Below, in pieces: positions 1-10,388 of a stretch of DNA of 64,000 nucleotides. Each line of letters begins with the position of its first letter. Position 1 is the stretch's first letter. A program made the translations under genes and the position numbers. Origin of the DNA: Gammaproteobacteria bacterium (GTDB lineage Bacteria > Pseudomonadota > Gammaproteobacteria > HyVt-429); NCBI GenBank assembly GCA_013152415.1, contig JAADGI010000032.1, positions 62,001-126,000 on the forward strand, written 5' to 3'. The notes beneath the pieces are model-generated. The model did not search any database. It was not told the origin of the DNA and saw only the letters and a program-made list of their open reading frames with translations.

Positions 1-672
1 AGCCCCCACAAAGCCCACTTCCTCTGCCCGGGTCAATAGACCGATAAAGTCGGATCCATCCGATGGACAGCGTTTTGATGCCACGTAACGGGCTGTTTCG
101 AGTATGGCAAACACACCCACCAGATCATCTGCAGCGCGGGTGTAGATCCGCTTGCCCTGCCTCCACAAAGGGGCGCGGAAATTAAATCCACCGTGTAGGG
201 TTGTTGCCGCCGGTCGTTTGCTGGGGAAGGCGCTGCGGGACAGGCGCACTTCTGCAGAGACAATGCCTTGTCCGCGAGTACTTAATTGGGCACTCACCAA
301 GTGTCCCTCTGTGATAGGTCCATTGCGGTCGGCAATCCAGACACGACTGCCACGTAAGTGTCTGGTAGGTGAGCCACCATACCAGCGCACTTTGAGGCGG
401 GTTGTGGATAGCCAGCGACTACCATGAAAACCTGGGTGGTCCATGTGGGCAATAAAAACCCGCAGGGGTTCCTGGCGAGGTTGGGCAACGCGGTTTTTAT
501 AGGCCTTTACCGAGTCCACCCCGACAATGATATTGCCCAGAGTGTCCTGACACCAGGGGATATTGATTCGATCCATTGCCTCCATGACTGTAGCCATGAC
601 CTGGAATTCCCGAAATGGTGCAGTAGCCTGGGACAGTATCTTATAGAGCAAACGTTGTTGACGTTGGTTCAC
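1..672 (-). CDS. M42-type metallopeptidase, N-terminal part (truncated by window edge)
   Basis: An open frame of 224 codons runs off the left edge. It starts at a GTG at 670-672; no ATG lies in frame just upstream and no strong ribosome binding site is visible. The visible protein carries the pattern of M42 glutamyl aminopeptidase-like enzymes: AHMDHPGF near residue 76 (metal-binding His and Asp), AADDLVGVF near residue 185 (bridging Asp) and RAEEVGFVGA at the edge (catalytic Glu pair). Such enzymes are cytoplasmic dinuclear metal aminopeptidases. The spacing and the variant residues differ from textbook M42 members, so substrate cannot be stated. The C-terminal metal-binding His lies outside the window. 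Confidence 0.7.
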   Translation of the reverse strand, partial: MNQRQQRLLYKILSQATAPFREFQVMATVMEAMDRINIPWCQDTLGNIIVGVDSVKAYKNRVAQPRQEPLRVFIAHMDHPGFHGSRWLSTTRLKVRWYGGSPTRHLRGSRVWIADRNGPITEGHLVSAQLSTRGQGIVSAEVRLSRSAFPSKRPAATTLHGGFNFRAPLWRQGKRIYTRAADDLVGVFAILETARYVASKRCPSDGSDFIGLLTRAEEVGFVGA

Positions 673-840
673 GCGGTGTAACCATAAAAAGTTATTGATG
701 GAATGTTTAAATGAACAGCTAAAGCACGCTCTGAATGTTGCTTCACTGTCGTCCTGTTACGCCCTCTCCTTCCGGGAACACCCCTAGAGTGTAAAAGGGT
801 TGGGGAATAAAATAAGGATAAGTTATTGATTTTTAATATT

Positions 841-874
841 CCCTCATCCTAAACTTCTCCCGGAGGGAGAAGGG
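841..874. repeat. REP-like palindromic repeat, copy 1
   Basis: The element begins CCCTCATCCTAAA and continues as an 8-bp hairpin, CTTCTCCC / GGGAGAAG with loop GGA. Related copies lie at 28636-28681, 28706-28740 and 56327-56371. It sits downstream of the hydrolase gene and upstream of the peptidase gene, in a gap of about 260 bases that otherwise shows nothing. Confidence 0.75.
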
Positions 875-934
875 ATTATCAATTATGCGGCCACTGCGTG
901 GCTACCAGGATAGCTGAAACAAGCAGGCCAATTA

Positions 935-1753
935 TTATTTTTGTACCACTTCATCAATAAAACGCTTAATCCCACTGCTGTAGTGTTTGTGGTTTATGGA
1001 GAATCCATCGTTGTGTCCACCTTGCAGGGTCAGGAATTGCTTGGGTTCCGATGCCATGTTAAATAATTCTTGGCCGTGATCAAAGGGGATGATCTCATCT
1101 TCACGGCTGTGGATGACCAAGATGGGTGCGTGAACCCGGCTGATAGCGTCAGCGGTGCTGTATGAGAACTTGGTGAGCCAACGTGCGGGTAAATAGGGAT
1201 AGACATCAGCGGCGAGGTCTGGGGCGGAGGTAAATGTCGATTCCAAAATAAGCGCCGCCGGTGATTGTTGGCTGGCCAGATGGGCAGCGATGGGGCCACC
1301 CAGAGAGCGGCCAAAGATGATGATGTTGTTTGCTGGCAGCTGCAGGGTATCGGTGAGGTAAAGCCATGCCGCCTGGGCATCAAGATAGGTGCCGGCCTCG
1401 GTGGGATGACCGCTGCTGTTGCCATAACCCCGATAGTCGATGATCAGTGTGCTCAAGCCAAGAGCGTGGAAGGTCTTGATTGAATCCAGCCGGTGTGAAA
1501 TGTTGCCAGCGTTGCCATGGAAAAATAGGAGTTGGGCCTTGGGCGCGGTGGCGGGGATGTACCACGCATCTAATGTCACGCCGTCTTCGGTGACCAATTT
1601 TACGGTGCTAAACGCTAAGCCCAAATCGGCGGGGGTGCGGGACACTGTTCGGGAGGGCAGGTTTGGGATATACAACAGGCTGGATTGGTTTAGATAAACC
1701 AAAAGCACAAATAGCCCATATGCCAAGGCGAGGCCCGTTACGAGTGTCCGCAT
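935..1753 (-). CDS. Alpha/beta hydrolase, Bem46/ABHD13-like, membrane anchored
   Basis: 272 residues, ATG start. Residues 4-20 form a hydrophobic segment suited to a membrane anchor or uncleaved signal. The hydrolase fold follows: FFHGNAG near residue 79 (oxyanion region), GRSLGG with nucleophile Ser150, Asp219 in HSREDEI and His247 in GGHNDG complete a Ser-Asp-His triad in the correct order. The DYRGYGNSSG stretch at 106-115 is typical of Bem46/YfhR-type hydrolases. These are serine hydrolases of poorly known substrate. The gene stands alone, transcribed away from the gene at 1846-2100. Family assignment is sound; a specific substrate is not inferable. Confidence 0.85.
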   Translation of the reverse strand: MRTLVTGLALAYGLFVLLVYLNQSSLLYIPNLPSRTVSRTPADLGLAFSTVKLVTEDGVTLDAWYIPATAPKAQLLFFHGNAGNISHRLDSIKTFHALGLSTLIIDYRGYGNSSGHPTEAGTYLDAQAAWLYLTDTLQLPANNIIIFGRSLGGPIAAHLASQQSPAALILESTFTSAPDLAADVYPYLPARWLTKFSYSTADAISRVHAPILVIHSREDEIIPFDHGQELFNMASEPKQFLTLQGGHNDGFSINHKHYSSGIKRFIDEVVQK

Positions 1754-1845
1754 AGCGTTACTGTATCACCGGATGCCCGGTGACGGTGAGCCCCTGGGCG
1801 GGATGGGGCCGTTCGAGGCCGCCGGGGTGTGCGTACGGATTCTGG

Positions 1846-2100
1846 CTAAATTAAGCGTCCATGGGTAGTGGTGGGGTTGTTTAGGCTCTGGCAGAGCACT
1901 GTCTCCACATCATCAGGCGACATCAATTTCTGCTCTCTGAGGATCTGGCCGAGCAGGCGATGTTTGCCGTTATTGAGATCTTCCTGGATCTGGGTCCGTA
2001 ATGCCTCCACCAGCTGGTCTGGGGTGATATACCCCATCTCCACGGCGGTGACACCGAATCGTTTTTCATAGCGCTCTGTTCCTCTGATTATAGGCATCAT
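1846..2100 (-). CDS. Small conserved protein of unknown function
   Basis: 84 residues from the paired ATGs at 2095-2100; an upstream in-frame ATG at 2161-2163 would add 21 residues, but those look unlike the rest (MGFLIYRLYIKAC). The body, RFGVTAVEMGYITPDQLVEAL followed by a second similar helical unit RLLGQILREQKLMSPDDVETV, resembles two repeats of a short helix pair in which the phrase 'x-GYIT-x-x-QLxEAL' recurs, as in the N-terminal domains of type II/IV secretion ATPases and in many short conserved proteins. No catalytic motif is seen. It diverges from dnaQ, separated by about 150 bases. Function unknown. Confidence 0.6.
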   Translation of the reverse strand: MMPIIRGTERYEKRFGVTAVEMGYITPDQLVEALRTQIQEDLNNGKHRLLGQILREQKLMSPDDVETVLCQSLNNPTTTHGRLI

Positions 2101-2247
2101 ATAGAGGTTTTCGGCCCCTGGTTTGCAGGCTTTAATGTAAAGTCGGTATATTAAAAAACCCATACCCCAGCAGTATTGCCGCTACAGCTGTGTCCAAAAG
2201 CGTGATAGGGTGTTTTTTTGCCCATTGCCATCCAATATATCCAGGAT

Positions 2248-2973
2248 ATGCGCCAAATCGTACTCGACACCGAAACTACTGGACTCGATTTTGCCCAAGG
2301 CCATCGGATCATTGAGATTGGCTGTGTGGAGATGATCAATCGCCGGGTGACTGATAATCGCTATCACCAGTATCTACAACCTGATCGGGAAATTGATGAG
2401 GGGGCTTTGGAGGTGCATGGCATTACCCCCGAGTTTCTGGCGGATAAGCCCCGCTTCGGGGATGTGGTGGAAGACTTTCTGGGCTACGTCAAGGGTGCAG
2501 AGTTGATCATCCATAATGCACCCTTTGATGTGGGCTTTATCAACCACGAGCTGGGTTTGGTGGGTAAGGATAGGGGCAAGATCGAGGATTATTGTTCGGT
2601 GATCGACACCCTGAAGATGGCCCGTGGCTTGCATCCCAGTCAGAACAACAGCCTGGATGGTTTGTGCAGGCGCTACGAGATTGATAATTCTCAACGCACA
2701 CTCCATGGTGCCCTACTGGACGCCGAGATTTTGTCAGATGTATTTTTGGCGCTGACCGGTGGGCAGATCACGTTGTCGCTGGATGGGTTGGAGAGTACGA
2801 CCTCGGGCAGGGTACCCACGAGCACCATCCGTCGTTTGGATGCGGCGCAGTCTCCGGTACGGGTGATCCGGGCCAATGCCGAGGAACTGGCGGCCCATGC
2901 CGCTTGGTTGGATCGGCTGGATCAGGCCGAAGCGGGGTGTTTATGGAAAAAACTCAATGTTGAGGATGCCTGA
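2248..2973 (+). CDS. dnaQ: DNA polymerase III epsilon subunit (3'-5' proofreading exonuclease)
   Basis: 241 residues. The ATG at 2248 gives MRQIVLDTETTG, the usual N-terminus; the frame extends ten codons further up only through a TTG. The three exonuclease motifs of the DEDD family are present: Exo I LDTETTG (Asp7, Glu9), Exo II NAPFDVGF around residue 90, and Exo III HGALLDAEI around residue 160, with the H-x4-D spacing of the DEDDh subgroup. The C-terminal 60 residues correspond to the flexible tail that binds the alpha polymerase subunit. It corrects misincorporated bases within the replisome. The rnhA gene, often next to dnaQ, is not adjacent here. Confidence 0.95.
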   Translation: MRQIVLDTETTGLDFAQGHRIIEIGCVEMINRRVTDNRYHQYLQPDREIDEGALEVHGITPEFLADKPRFGDVVEDFLGYVKGAELIIHNAPFDVGFINHELGLVGKDRGKIEDYCSVIDTLKMARGLHPSQNNSLDGLCRRYEIDNSQRTLHGALLDAEILSDVFLALTGGQITLSLDGLESTTSGRVPTSTIRRLDAAQSPVRVIRANAEELAAHAAWLDRLDQAEAGCLWKKLNVEDA

Positions 2974-3203
2974 TTCAAGATCATCAGCCTTGAATCAACT
3001 CAGGGTGAGTTAGGCAGCCAGGCAGGGATAGGTGGGTAAAAGGGGCAAATAACGACACCTGCCCGTCATGAGGTGGTGATTTATCGGATTATTGATACCG
3101 CTGTCTCCAACTGGGCTTCTGTTTCAAGTCATCTAGACTGTAAGGTGCTGGTGGCGAAATCCAGATCCCGATAAACCAAACTCACTAACGAGGTGTGGGC
3201 AGT

Positions 3204-4286
3204 ATGCTGCAATCCGATCAAGCCCTTAAAAAGGTTCCTGTAGACGCAGAAGTGGTGACTCAGGATGCCCACGCAGAGTCCCACACGGATATCGTAAAAT
3301 GCAAGATTGATCCTGCACAACTGGTGCTCGAGTTGCCCAGGCTGAGTATCAAGGACTTTTCGGGCGTGGATTTTTCGGGTATGAGCCTGGCAGGTGCGGA
3401 TTTCAGCGGTGCCGATCTCTCCGGGGCCAATTTCTCTGAGGCATCACTTATGGGTGCCGACCTGTCAGGGGCTGATCTATACAAGGCCAATCTCAAAGGT
3501 GCCCGTTTGGCGGGAGCCAATCTGGAGAACGCCGACCTTTCTATGGCGGACTTGAGTGAATGTAGTCTGGCCGGTGCCAGCTTGCAGGGGATTACATTGT
3601 CTGGAGCCTGTCTGGTGGGTGTTCGTCTAAGTGGCGCACGTTTAGCCGGTGCCGATCTTTATGAGGCCGATTTGTCCATGGCGGTATTGGCGGGAGCTGA
3701 TTTGCGCAGGGCCAATCTATCCATGGCAACCATGGTGGGTACGGACCTCACCGGGGCCAAATTGCAGTACGCCAGACTGGTTATGGTCGATCTTACCGAT
3801 GCCACCTTGTGCAATGCCAAGCTCAATGGTGCACGCATTACAGATTCGACCTTGGTGGGTGCGGCCCTGTGTCGGGCAAATGCCACCCATTGTGATCTTT
3901 CTGGATCGAATATGTCGAACACCAAACTATGGTGGACCCAGCTGTTTAAAACCAATTTGACGGGGGCAAATCTATCCAATGCCTTGTTGACCGAAACCAA
4001 TATGAGTCTGGCCCAAATTGAAGGCACGATTTTGACGGATACCGGGTTGACCCAGGCTGAAGCCACCCAGCGTTTTCAGGGGCTCTGCTATGATGAGACC
4101 ACGGTGTGGGATGGTCAGGGACGATCCGGTGAGGATGAAGAACCCATAGTGAATAATGTTGCCCAGCCAAAGAAGTCTCACAAAAAATCTCCCAAAGGTT
4201 CAGGCAAGAGTAGACGCAAAAGGGCAGCACGGCCTGCGGCATCGTGTTCAGTCGGCACTGCCCTGGTACCCGATGCCACGCCCTAA
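3204..4286 (+). CDS. Pentapeptide-repeat protein with basic C-terminal tail
   Basis: 360 residues from an ATG at 3204, with GAGGTG upstream as ribosome binding site; a GTG three codons earlier is also in frame. Residues from about 50 to 280 are almost unbroken A(D/N)Lxx pentapeptides (for example ADFSGADLSGANF), predicted to form a right-handed quadrilateral beta-helix. The last 45 residues are rich in Lys and Arg (KKSHKKSPKGSGKSRRKRAA), suggesting contact with nucleic acid or an acidic surface. Some pentapeptide proteins mimic DNA and protect gyrase, but nothing here shows that role. No signal peptide is seen. The gene is monocistronic and converges with the thioredoxin gene. Confidence 0.85.
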   Translation: MLQSDQALKKVPVDAEVVTQDAHAESHTDIVKCKIDPAQLVLELPRLSIKDFSGVDFSGMSLAGADFSGADLSGANFSEASLMGADLSGADLYKANLKGARLAGANLENADLSMADLSECSLAGASLQGITLSGACLVGVRLSGARLAGADLYEADLSMAVLAGADLRRANLSMATMVGTDLTGAKLQYARLVMVDLTDATLCNAKLNGARITDSTLVGAALCRANATHCDLSGSNMSNTKLWWTQLFKTNLTGANLSNALLTETNMSLAQIEGTILTDTGLTQAEATQRFQGLCYDETTVWDGQGRSGEDEEPIVNNVAQPKKSHKKSPKGSGKSRRKRAARPAASCSVGTALVPDATP

Positions 4287-4351
4287 GGCCGTTTGGAACA
4301 GAGTGTCTTATTCATCCGGAAGGGTGATTTTGGCTTAAAGCCAAGTGCCGG

Positions 4352-4729
4352 TCAGTCTTGGCCTGCTGATCCCTGTTCCTCGGTGGCGATTTGTTTGTTG
4401 ACCTCGTCCATATCCAGAGATTTTACTTTCTCCACTACCTGACAGAGTTCTGCTTCGGGGAGTACGCCTGGCTCACTATAAACAATCACCTTATCACGCA
4501 CGATCATCAGTGTTGGAATGGAGCGAATCTGAAATCCGGCCGCGAGTTCCTGTTGGTCCTCGGTATTGACCTTGGCAAAAATCACATCTGGATGCTTGTC
4601 GGCTACTTTTTCGTAGATCGGGGCAAATGAACGGCAGGGGCCACACCAAGGTGCCCAAAAATCCACGACAACAAGCTCGTTATCAAGAACCGTTTTTTCG
4701 AAATCTTCTTTTGTCAGGTCACGCACCAT
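4352..4729 (-). CDS. Thioredoxin
   Basis: 125 residues, slightly longer than the standard 105-110 because of an acidic and polar C-terminal extension after the thioredoxin fold. The redox motif is FWAPWCGPC near residues 24-32, and the cis-proline loop is RSIPTLMI. The protein has no signal peptide, so it acts in the cytoplasm reducing protein disulfides with electrons from thioredoxin reductase. The start at 4727-4729 has only a weak ribosome binding site. A short hairpin (TTGGCT-TAA-AGCCAA, 4330-4344) lies between this gene and the convergent pentapeptide gene. It could be trxA or a second thioredoxin, so no symbol is given. Confidence 0.88.
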   Translation of the reverse strand: MVRDLTKEDFEKTVLDNELVVVDFWAPWCGPCRSFAPIYEKVADKHPDVIFAKVNTEDQQELAAGFQIRSIPTLMIVRDKVIVYSEPGVLPEAELCQVVEKVKSLDMDEVNKQIATEEQGSAGQD

Positions 4730-4885
4730 GGGGCTATGAATGTCTCACTAAAATTTAAGTTTTTGTTTGAATCGATATGGCTACGCTAAGCCTGTTTGGC
4801 TCGAGAGATGTGAAAGTACGTGTGCTTAGAACACTATGGGGCCAAGCTATAATATGACAAGCCATTGGGCCATCAATAGCCCAAT

Positions 4886-5296
4886 TTATCCAGATTGTTT
4901 TGCGGCATCCTTGTTGGGATGATCGGGTGCCTTGGTGGGTTTTTGTGCCGCAGGTGATGTTGCTGTCGGGGCCGGTATGGATGATTTGATCTTCTCGGCT
5001 GGGGCATTGGGCCAACTGAGTTCAAATTTACTGTCAATGATAAAATGATGGCGGTTGTGGTCCTGCTCGTGTTGCTCAATTTGTTCGGGGCTAAGGGGTT
5101 TACCGCTGTTAACCTCTCCGGCCTTCGAGTTGATAATCCGGGTCGGGCTCTCTGCGGGTGGATAGCTTAGGTCAATGGTTTGTTCGGCGCTGACTTGTTC
5201 GGCGCTGACTGGGGAAGCAGCCAGCCCCAGACACAGTACCAGGCCAGCAATGTATCCACTTCGAGTTCGCTTGGCCGTGAAGATTAAAGTATTCAT
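4886..5296 (-). CDS. Small exported protein of unknown function, downstream of nhaD
   Basis: 136 residues from the ATG at 5294-5296; an ATG at 5318-5320 would add eight residues without signal-like character. The N-terminus has basic residues, then a hydrophobic core GYIAGLVLCLGLAASPVSA and a cleavage site AxA, so it is probably secreted to the periplasm. The mature part is polar, with a Pro/Ala/Lys-rich tail and no recognisable domain. A 15-base tandem duplication (5180-5209) doubles the residues VSAEQ exactly at the predicted cleavage site, giving two possible cuts. It starts 28 bases after the stop of nhaD on the same strand, so it is likely cotranscribed. Function unknown. Confidence 0.6.
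   Translation of the reverse strand: MNTLIFTAKRTRSGYIAGLVLCLGLAASPVSAEQVSAEQTIDLSYPPAESPTRIINSKAGEVNSGKPLSPEQIEQHEQDHNRHHFIIDSKFELSWPNAPAEKIKSSIPAPTATSPAAQKPTKAPDHPNKDAAKQSG
5180..5209. repeat. 15-bp perfect tandem duplication
   Basis: Two identical 15-base units (5180-5194 and 5195-5209, TTGTTCGGCGCTGAC on the plus strand) stand head to tail inside the exported-protein gene. The unit length keeps the reading frame and duplicates a signal-peptidase-like site. Confidence 0.85.
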
Positions 5297-5324
5297 AGCT
5301 TGGGGGTCCGTGGTGTGCATACAG

Positions 5325-6779
5325 CTAGTTTAGCGCCAAATGGACCCAAATGCTGGCGGCGTAACCCAGGGCGATAGCCCAGGTCCAGCGCAGATGGCTA
5401 AAAAAGGTATAAACCCCCCGGGCCTGGCCCATGAGCGCGACACCAGCGGCAGATCCGACGGACAATAGAGAGCCCCCCACACCGGCGGTGAGGGTGACGA
5501 GTAACCATTGTTTCAGGCCCATTTCCGGCTCCATGGTGAGCACTGCGAACATGATGGGGATATTGTCTACGATGGCGGAGGCCAGGCCTACCAAAATATT
5601 GGCCCAAGTGGGCCCCAGGCTCACGTATACAGAATCTGACAGAATGGCCATGTAGCCCAGGGTGCCCAGACCACCCACACTCAACACCACGCCATAAAAG
5701 AACATGAGTGTGTCCCATTCGGCACGCTTCATGCTGATAAAGATGTCAAAGGGGCGGCTACGCGGTTTGTATATTTGCTGTAATTCTTCGTCAAGTGATT
5801 CGGCACCATTATTGTCGACGCCCATTTCCATTGGATGCTTGGTGATTTCGTCACGACGTATCCAAAACCCGAATAGTTTGAGTAGGCCAAGACCGGTCAT
5901 CATGCCCAATACGGGGGGCATATGCAGAAAATTGTGGAATGATACGGTAATGATGATGGTTAGGATAAACAGGCAGATGACCATAATGCCGCCCGGTTTG
6001 ATCTTGATGTGTTCGTCGATAGGGGCGGGATGGGCCTGAGGGACAGCAAAGGACATGATAATCGCAGGTACCAGCCAATTGACTGCCGACGGGATAAATA
6101 GAGGCATAAATTCAGTAAAATTTACCAAGCCTTTTTGCCATACCATCAAGGTGGTGATGTCACCAAATGGGCTGAAGGCACCCCCCGCATTGGCGGCAAC
6201 AACAATGTTGATGCATGCCAGGGCTACAAATTTGGCATTTCCAGTGCCTACAGACAGGACTACTGCGGCCATGACCAGGGCGGTGGTAAGGTTGTCGGCC
6301 AAGGGTGAGATAAAAAATGCCAGTACCCCCGTGAGCCAAAATATGGCCTTATAGGAAAATCCTGAAGATACTAACCAGGCACGCAGGGCTTCAAATACAT
6401 TGCGCTCTTGCATGGTGTTGACATAGGTCATCGCCGCCAGCAAGAACAACAGCAACTCGGCGTATTCCAATATATTGTGTTCGACTGCAGCCGGGGCAGT
6501 GGTAGTGTTACCGGCACTTTGATACGCCAGGGCCACCAACAGCCAGATGACACCTGCCGCTACAATGACCGGTTTGGATTTGCGCAGGCCGAGAAATTCT
6601 TCAGCAATGACAAAGCCATAGGCCACTATGAATACGATGACAGCGGATATGCCATACCAGGTTGCGGTTAAATCGAGTTGTGTCTGTGTGCCACCGCCCG
6701 TAGAGGCCAGAGCGGCGGCGGGAAATACCAGTGCAGCAAGCAGGGCCAGCCATGGGCGAGCACATAAAATAGTCTTCAT
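5325..6779 (-). CDS. nhaD: Na+/H+ antiporter NhaD
   Basis: 484 residues with a cleavable-looking signal sequence (residues 1-25, ending AALAS) followed by about twelve hydrophobic segments. The stretch NAGGAFSPFGDITTLMVW is characteristic of NhaD within the ion transporter superfamily, and the paired DNLTTAL and DNIPIMF motifs fit the two re-entrant half-repeats. NhaD exchanges cytoplasmic Na+ or Li+ for protons at the inner membrane and is common in marine and alkaliphilic bacteria. AAGG stands about nine bases before the ATG at 6777-6779. The small exported protein gene follows directly. Confidence 0.93.
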   Translation of the reverse strand: MKTILCARPWLALLAALVFPAAALASTGGGTQTQLDLTATWYGISAVIVFIVAYGFVIAEEFLGLRKSKPVIVAAGVIWLLVALAYQSAGNTTTAPAAVEHNILEYAELLLFLLAAMTYVNTMQERNVFEALRAWLVSSGFSYKAIFWLTGVLAFFISPLADNLTTALVMAAVVLSVGTGNAKFVALACINIVVAANAGGAFSPFGDITTLMVWQKGLVNFTEFMPLFIPSAVNWLVPAIIMSFAVPQAHPAPIDEHIKIKPGGIMVICLFILTIIITVSFHNFLHMPPVLGMMTGLGLLKLFGFWIRRDEITKHPMEMGVDNNGAESLDEELQQIYKPRSRPFDIFISMKRAEWDTLMFFYGVVLSVGGLGTLGYMAILSDSVYVSLGPTWANILVGLASAIVDNIPIMFAVLTMEPEMGLKQWLLVTLTAGVGGSLLSVGSAAGVALMGQARGVYTFFSHLRWTWAIALGYAASIWVHLALN

Positions 6780-7167
6780 ATTGATAAGCCTTGTAGATCC
6801 TTGATTAAGGGATAGAATGTGATTTGGGGTGGGGTGCGAGCCTTTTTTATGGAGGTCAGAAACCGCGTTCCAAGTCCGTATAATAAATCATTGTAGTACG
6901 AACTGAGTCGATTGTAAGGGCGAGTGCCAGATTGGTATTTGTATATCTTGTCCGTTTTGTCGGGACTTTGGTCGAAGAATGATCTACCTGGCCATTGCCA
7001 GGTATCCTGTTGGTGCTCATTTTGGGCCCACTTGTTCCAGGGTTGTTTTCACATCGGTGGGCCAATTCTGCTAATCTAGATGCACTATCGGTAAGTCCTG
7101 CTTGGCAGGTTTATTGCCGTTATCCGACCCCCACATGAGTTGGGGCTTTGATCAGGGGAAACACGTA
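6780..7167. other. 388-base divergent intergenic region nhaD/acs
   Basis: This region must hold the promoters of nhaD (leftward) and acs (rightward). I see a perfect hairpin TACCTGGC-CATT-GCCAGGTA (6985-7004), a second, CCTGC-TTG-GCAGG (7097-7109), and GGGG-containing sequence before acs. No protein-coding frame looks real; a 69-codon leftward frame at 6856-7065 has no ribosome binding site or recognisable content. I could not assign an operator or riboswitch. Confidence 0.4.
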
Positions 7168-9105
<1,938 letters not shown>

Positions 9106-9160
9106 GGAAGCTTCTATGAATTTATTGTTCCTTCCACCCCACAAGGGAACTCTTTGTCAC

Positions 9161-9230
9161 TGTAGGAGCGCCTTCCAGGCGTGATTCACGCCCCCCATTT
9201 CTGGTTCCCACGGTCCCCGTGGGAACCCAT
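9161..9230. repeat. Two palindromic intergenic elements between convergent genes
   Basis: The first, TGTAGGAGCGCCTTCCAGGC from 9161, contains the hairpin CGCCT-TCC-AGGCG (9169-9181) and matches the GTAGGAGCG-type REP sequences of gammaproteobacteria. The second is an 11-bp perfect stem GGTTCCCACGG-TCC-CCGTGGGAACC arranged as arm, loop, arm (9203-9227). Lying between convergent acs and the metallo-hydrolase gene, either could stop transcription from both sides, though no T-run follows. Confidence 0.75.
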
Positions 9231-9231
9231 A

Positions 9232-10182
9232 CTACTCTAAACGATCTCGCCAGATCGCCAGACCCTGGGCGTTGATCTCAACGTCCAGCTCAAGCAGGGC
9301 ACGGATTTCATTTTCCGCCAGTGTGCAGCCGTGATCATTCAAATCACCCAGTAAAATCTCCCACTGACCCACTACCAATTGCCGGTGGCGGTCCGGTGCT
9401 GCGATGGGCACATCCCGGGCGAGATCGGCAAAAGCACGCACCCGCTTTAACAACCCCTGGGCACAATGGGCAACATTCTCCACCGCGCCGTAGTGGGTGA
9501 GATACATCCGCTGGGGTTGGTAAGTGAGCAGGCGTTCGATGGATTGGATCAATGCGTCTGGATCGAGCTGTGTCGGTGAGGTGCTGGGGAAAACGAATGC
9601 CCCTGAATCTGTATCCAACTCCTTATAAGCCAGACCAAAGGTATCGCCGGTGAAGATGCCCCGGCTCTTTTCATCGACGATGCAGACGTGATGCCGGGCA
9701 TGACCGGGGGTATCGAGAAACTTGAGTGGGCGACCGTTGAGGTCCAGTTCAAAGCCGTCGGGTGTTTCGATGACCCGTTCCGCGTCCACAGCTGTAATGG
9801 CACCGTAGAGTGCCTCCATCCTGGCATCACCGTAGACTGCCGTGGCACCGGCGATGAGCTTGCCCGGATCGATCATGTGTTTAGCGCCACGGGGGTGCAC
9901 TGTCAGTCGGGCGTTAGGAAGCCGTTTAATCAGTTCCCCCGCACCACCGGCATGATCGAGATGGATATGGGTGAGGATAATGTAGTCCACTGAATCTGGA
10001 GACAGACCCAGGTCGGCAAGTCCCTTCAAAAGGCGTGGAACAGAATAACTGGTCCCCACATCAACAAATGCTGCACGACCATTTTCGATAATAAGATGGC
10101 TGGCATCGAAACCGGGGCGTATATAGCCCGTATCGATTGTGTAGATACCGAGATCCAGTGCGTCAGATGTAATCTTGCTCAT
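9232..10182 (-). CDS. Metallo-beta-lactamase-fold hydrolase
   Basis: 316 residues from the ATG at 10180-10182, with ATGGGGCC just upstream supplying a ribosome binding site; a TTG eleven codons earlier is less likely. The zinc-binding THIHLDHAGG motif lies near residues 70-79, followed by the third His in DTPGHARHH, the bridging Asp in FTGDTFG, and a late LTHYG His. This set is standard for dinuclear-zinc MBL hydrolases. The C-terminal 80 residues form a helical extension seen in several uncharacterised proteins. Substrate is unknown; the overall layout resembles hydrolases of thioester or phosphodiester bonds rather than beta-lactamases proper. Confidence 0.85.
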   Translation of the reverse strand: MSKITSDALDLGIYTIDTGYIRPGFDASHLIIENGRAAFVDVGTSYSVPRLLKGLADLGLSPDSVDYIILTHIHLDHAGGAGELIKRLPNARLTVHPRGAKHMIDPGKLIAGATAVYGDARMEALYGAITAVDAERVIETPDGFELDLNGRPLKFLDTPGHARHHVCIVDEKSRGIFTGDTFGLAYKELDTDSGAFVFPSTSPTQLDPDALIQSIERLLTYQPQRMYLTHYGAVENVAHCAQGLLKRVRAFADLARDVPIAAPDRHRQLVVGQWEILLGDLNDHGCTLAENEIRALLELDVEINAQGLAIWRDRLE

Positions 10183-10388
10183 GGCCCCATTATGCGAGAA
10201 GCACAACCGTGGCAAAAGCCCGCAGAGTTCGTGGCCAATGTAATAATCGAGCTTGGGGCTATAGTTTCCCCCCTATCTGCCGACTCACAGAGTAGAGGGG
10301 GCCGACAACCGTAAATGGACTTAGCCCCAGACGTCGCTTATCTTATCGTCTGTGTTCCCCTTGTGTTTACTGATGCAGGGGTGAAGCC

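Noticed and set aside
152-427. 91-codon rightward frame near the left edge
   Set aside because: It lies on the opposite strand of a clearly coding M42-like peptidase frame that runs off the edge; its content has no recognisable domain.
6856-7065. 69-codon leftward frame between nhaD and acs
   Set aside because: No ribosome binding site, no domain, low-complexity Thr/Asn-rich content; more likely promoter DNA.
7102-7167. Upstream extension of acs
   Set aside because: The ATG at 7168 has AGGGGAA at the right distance and gives the family length; the upstream codons look non-native.
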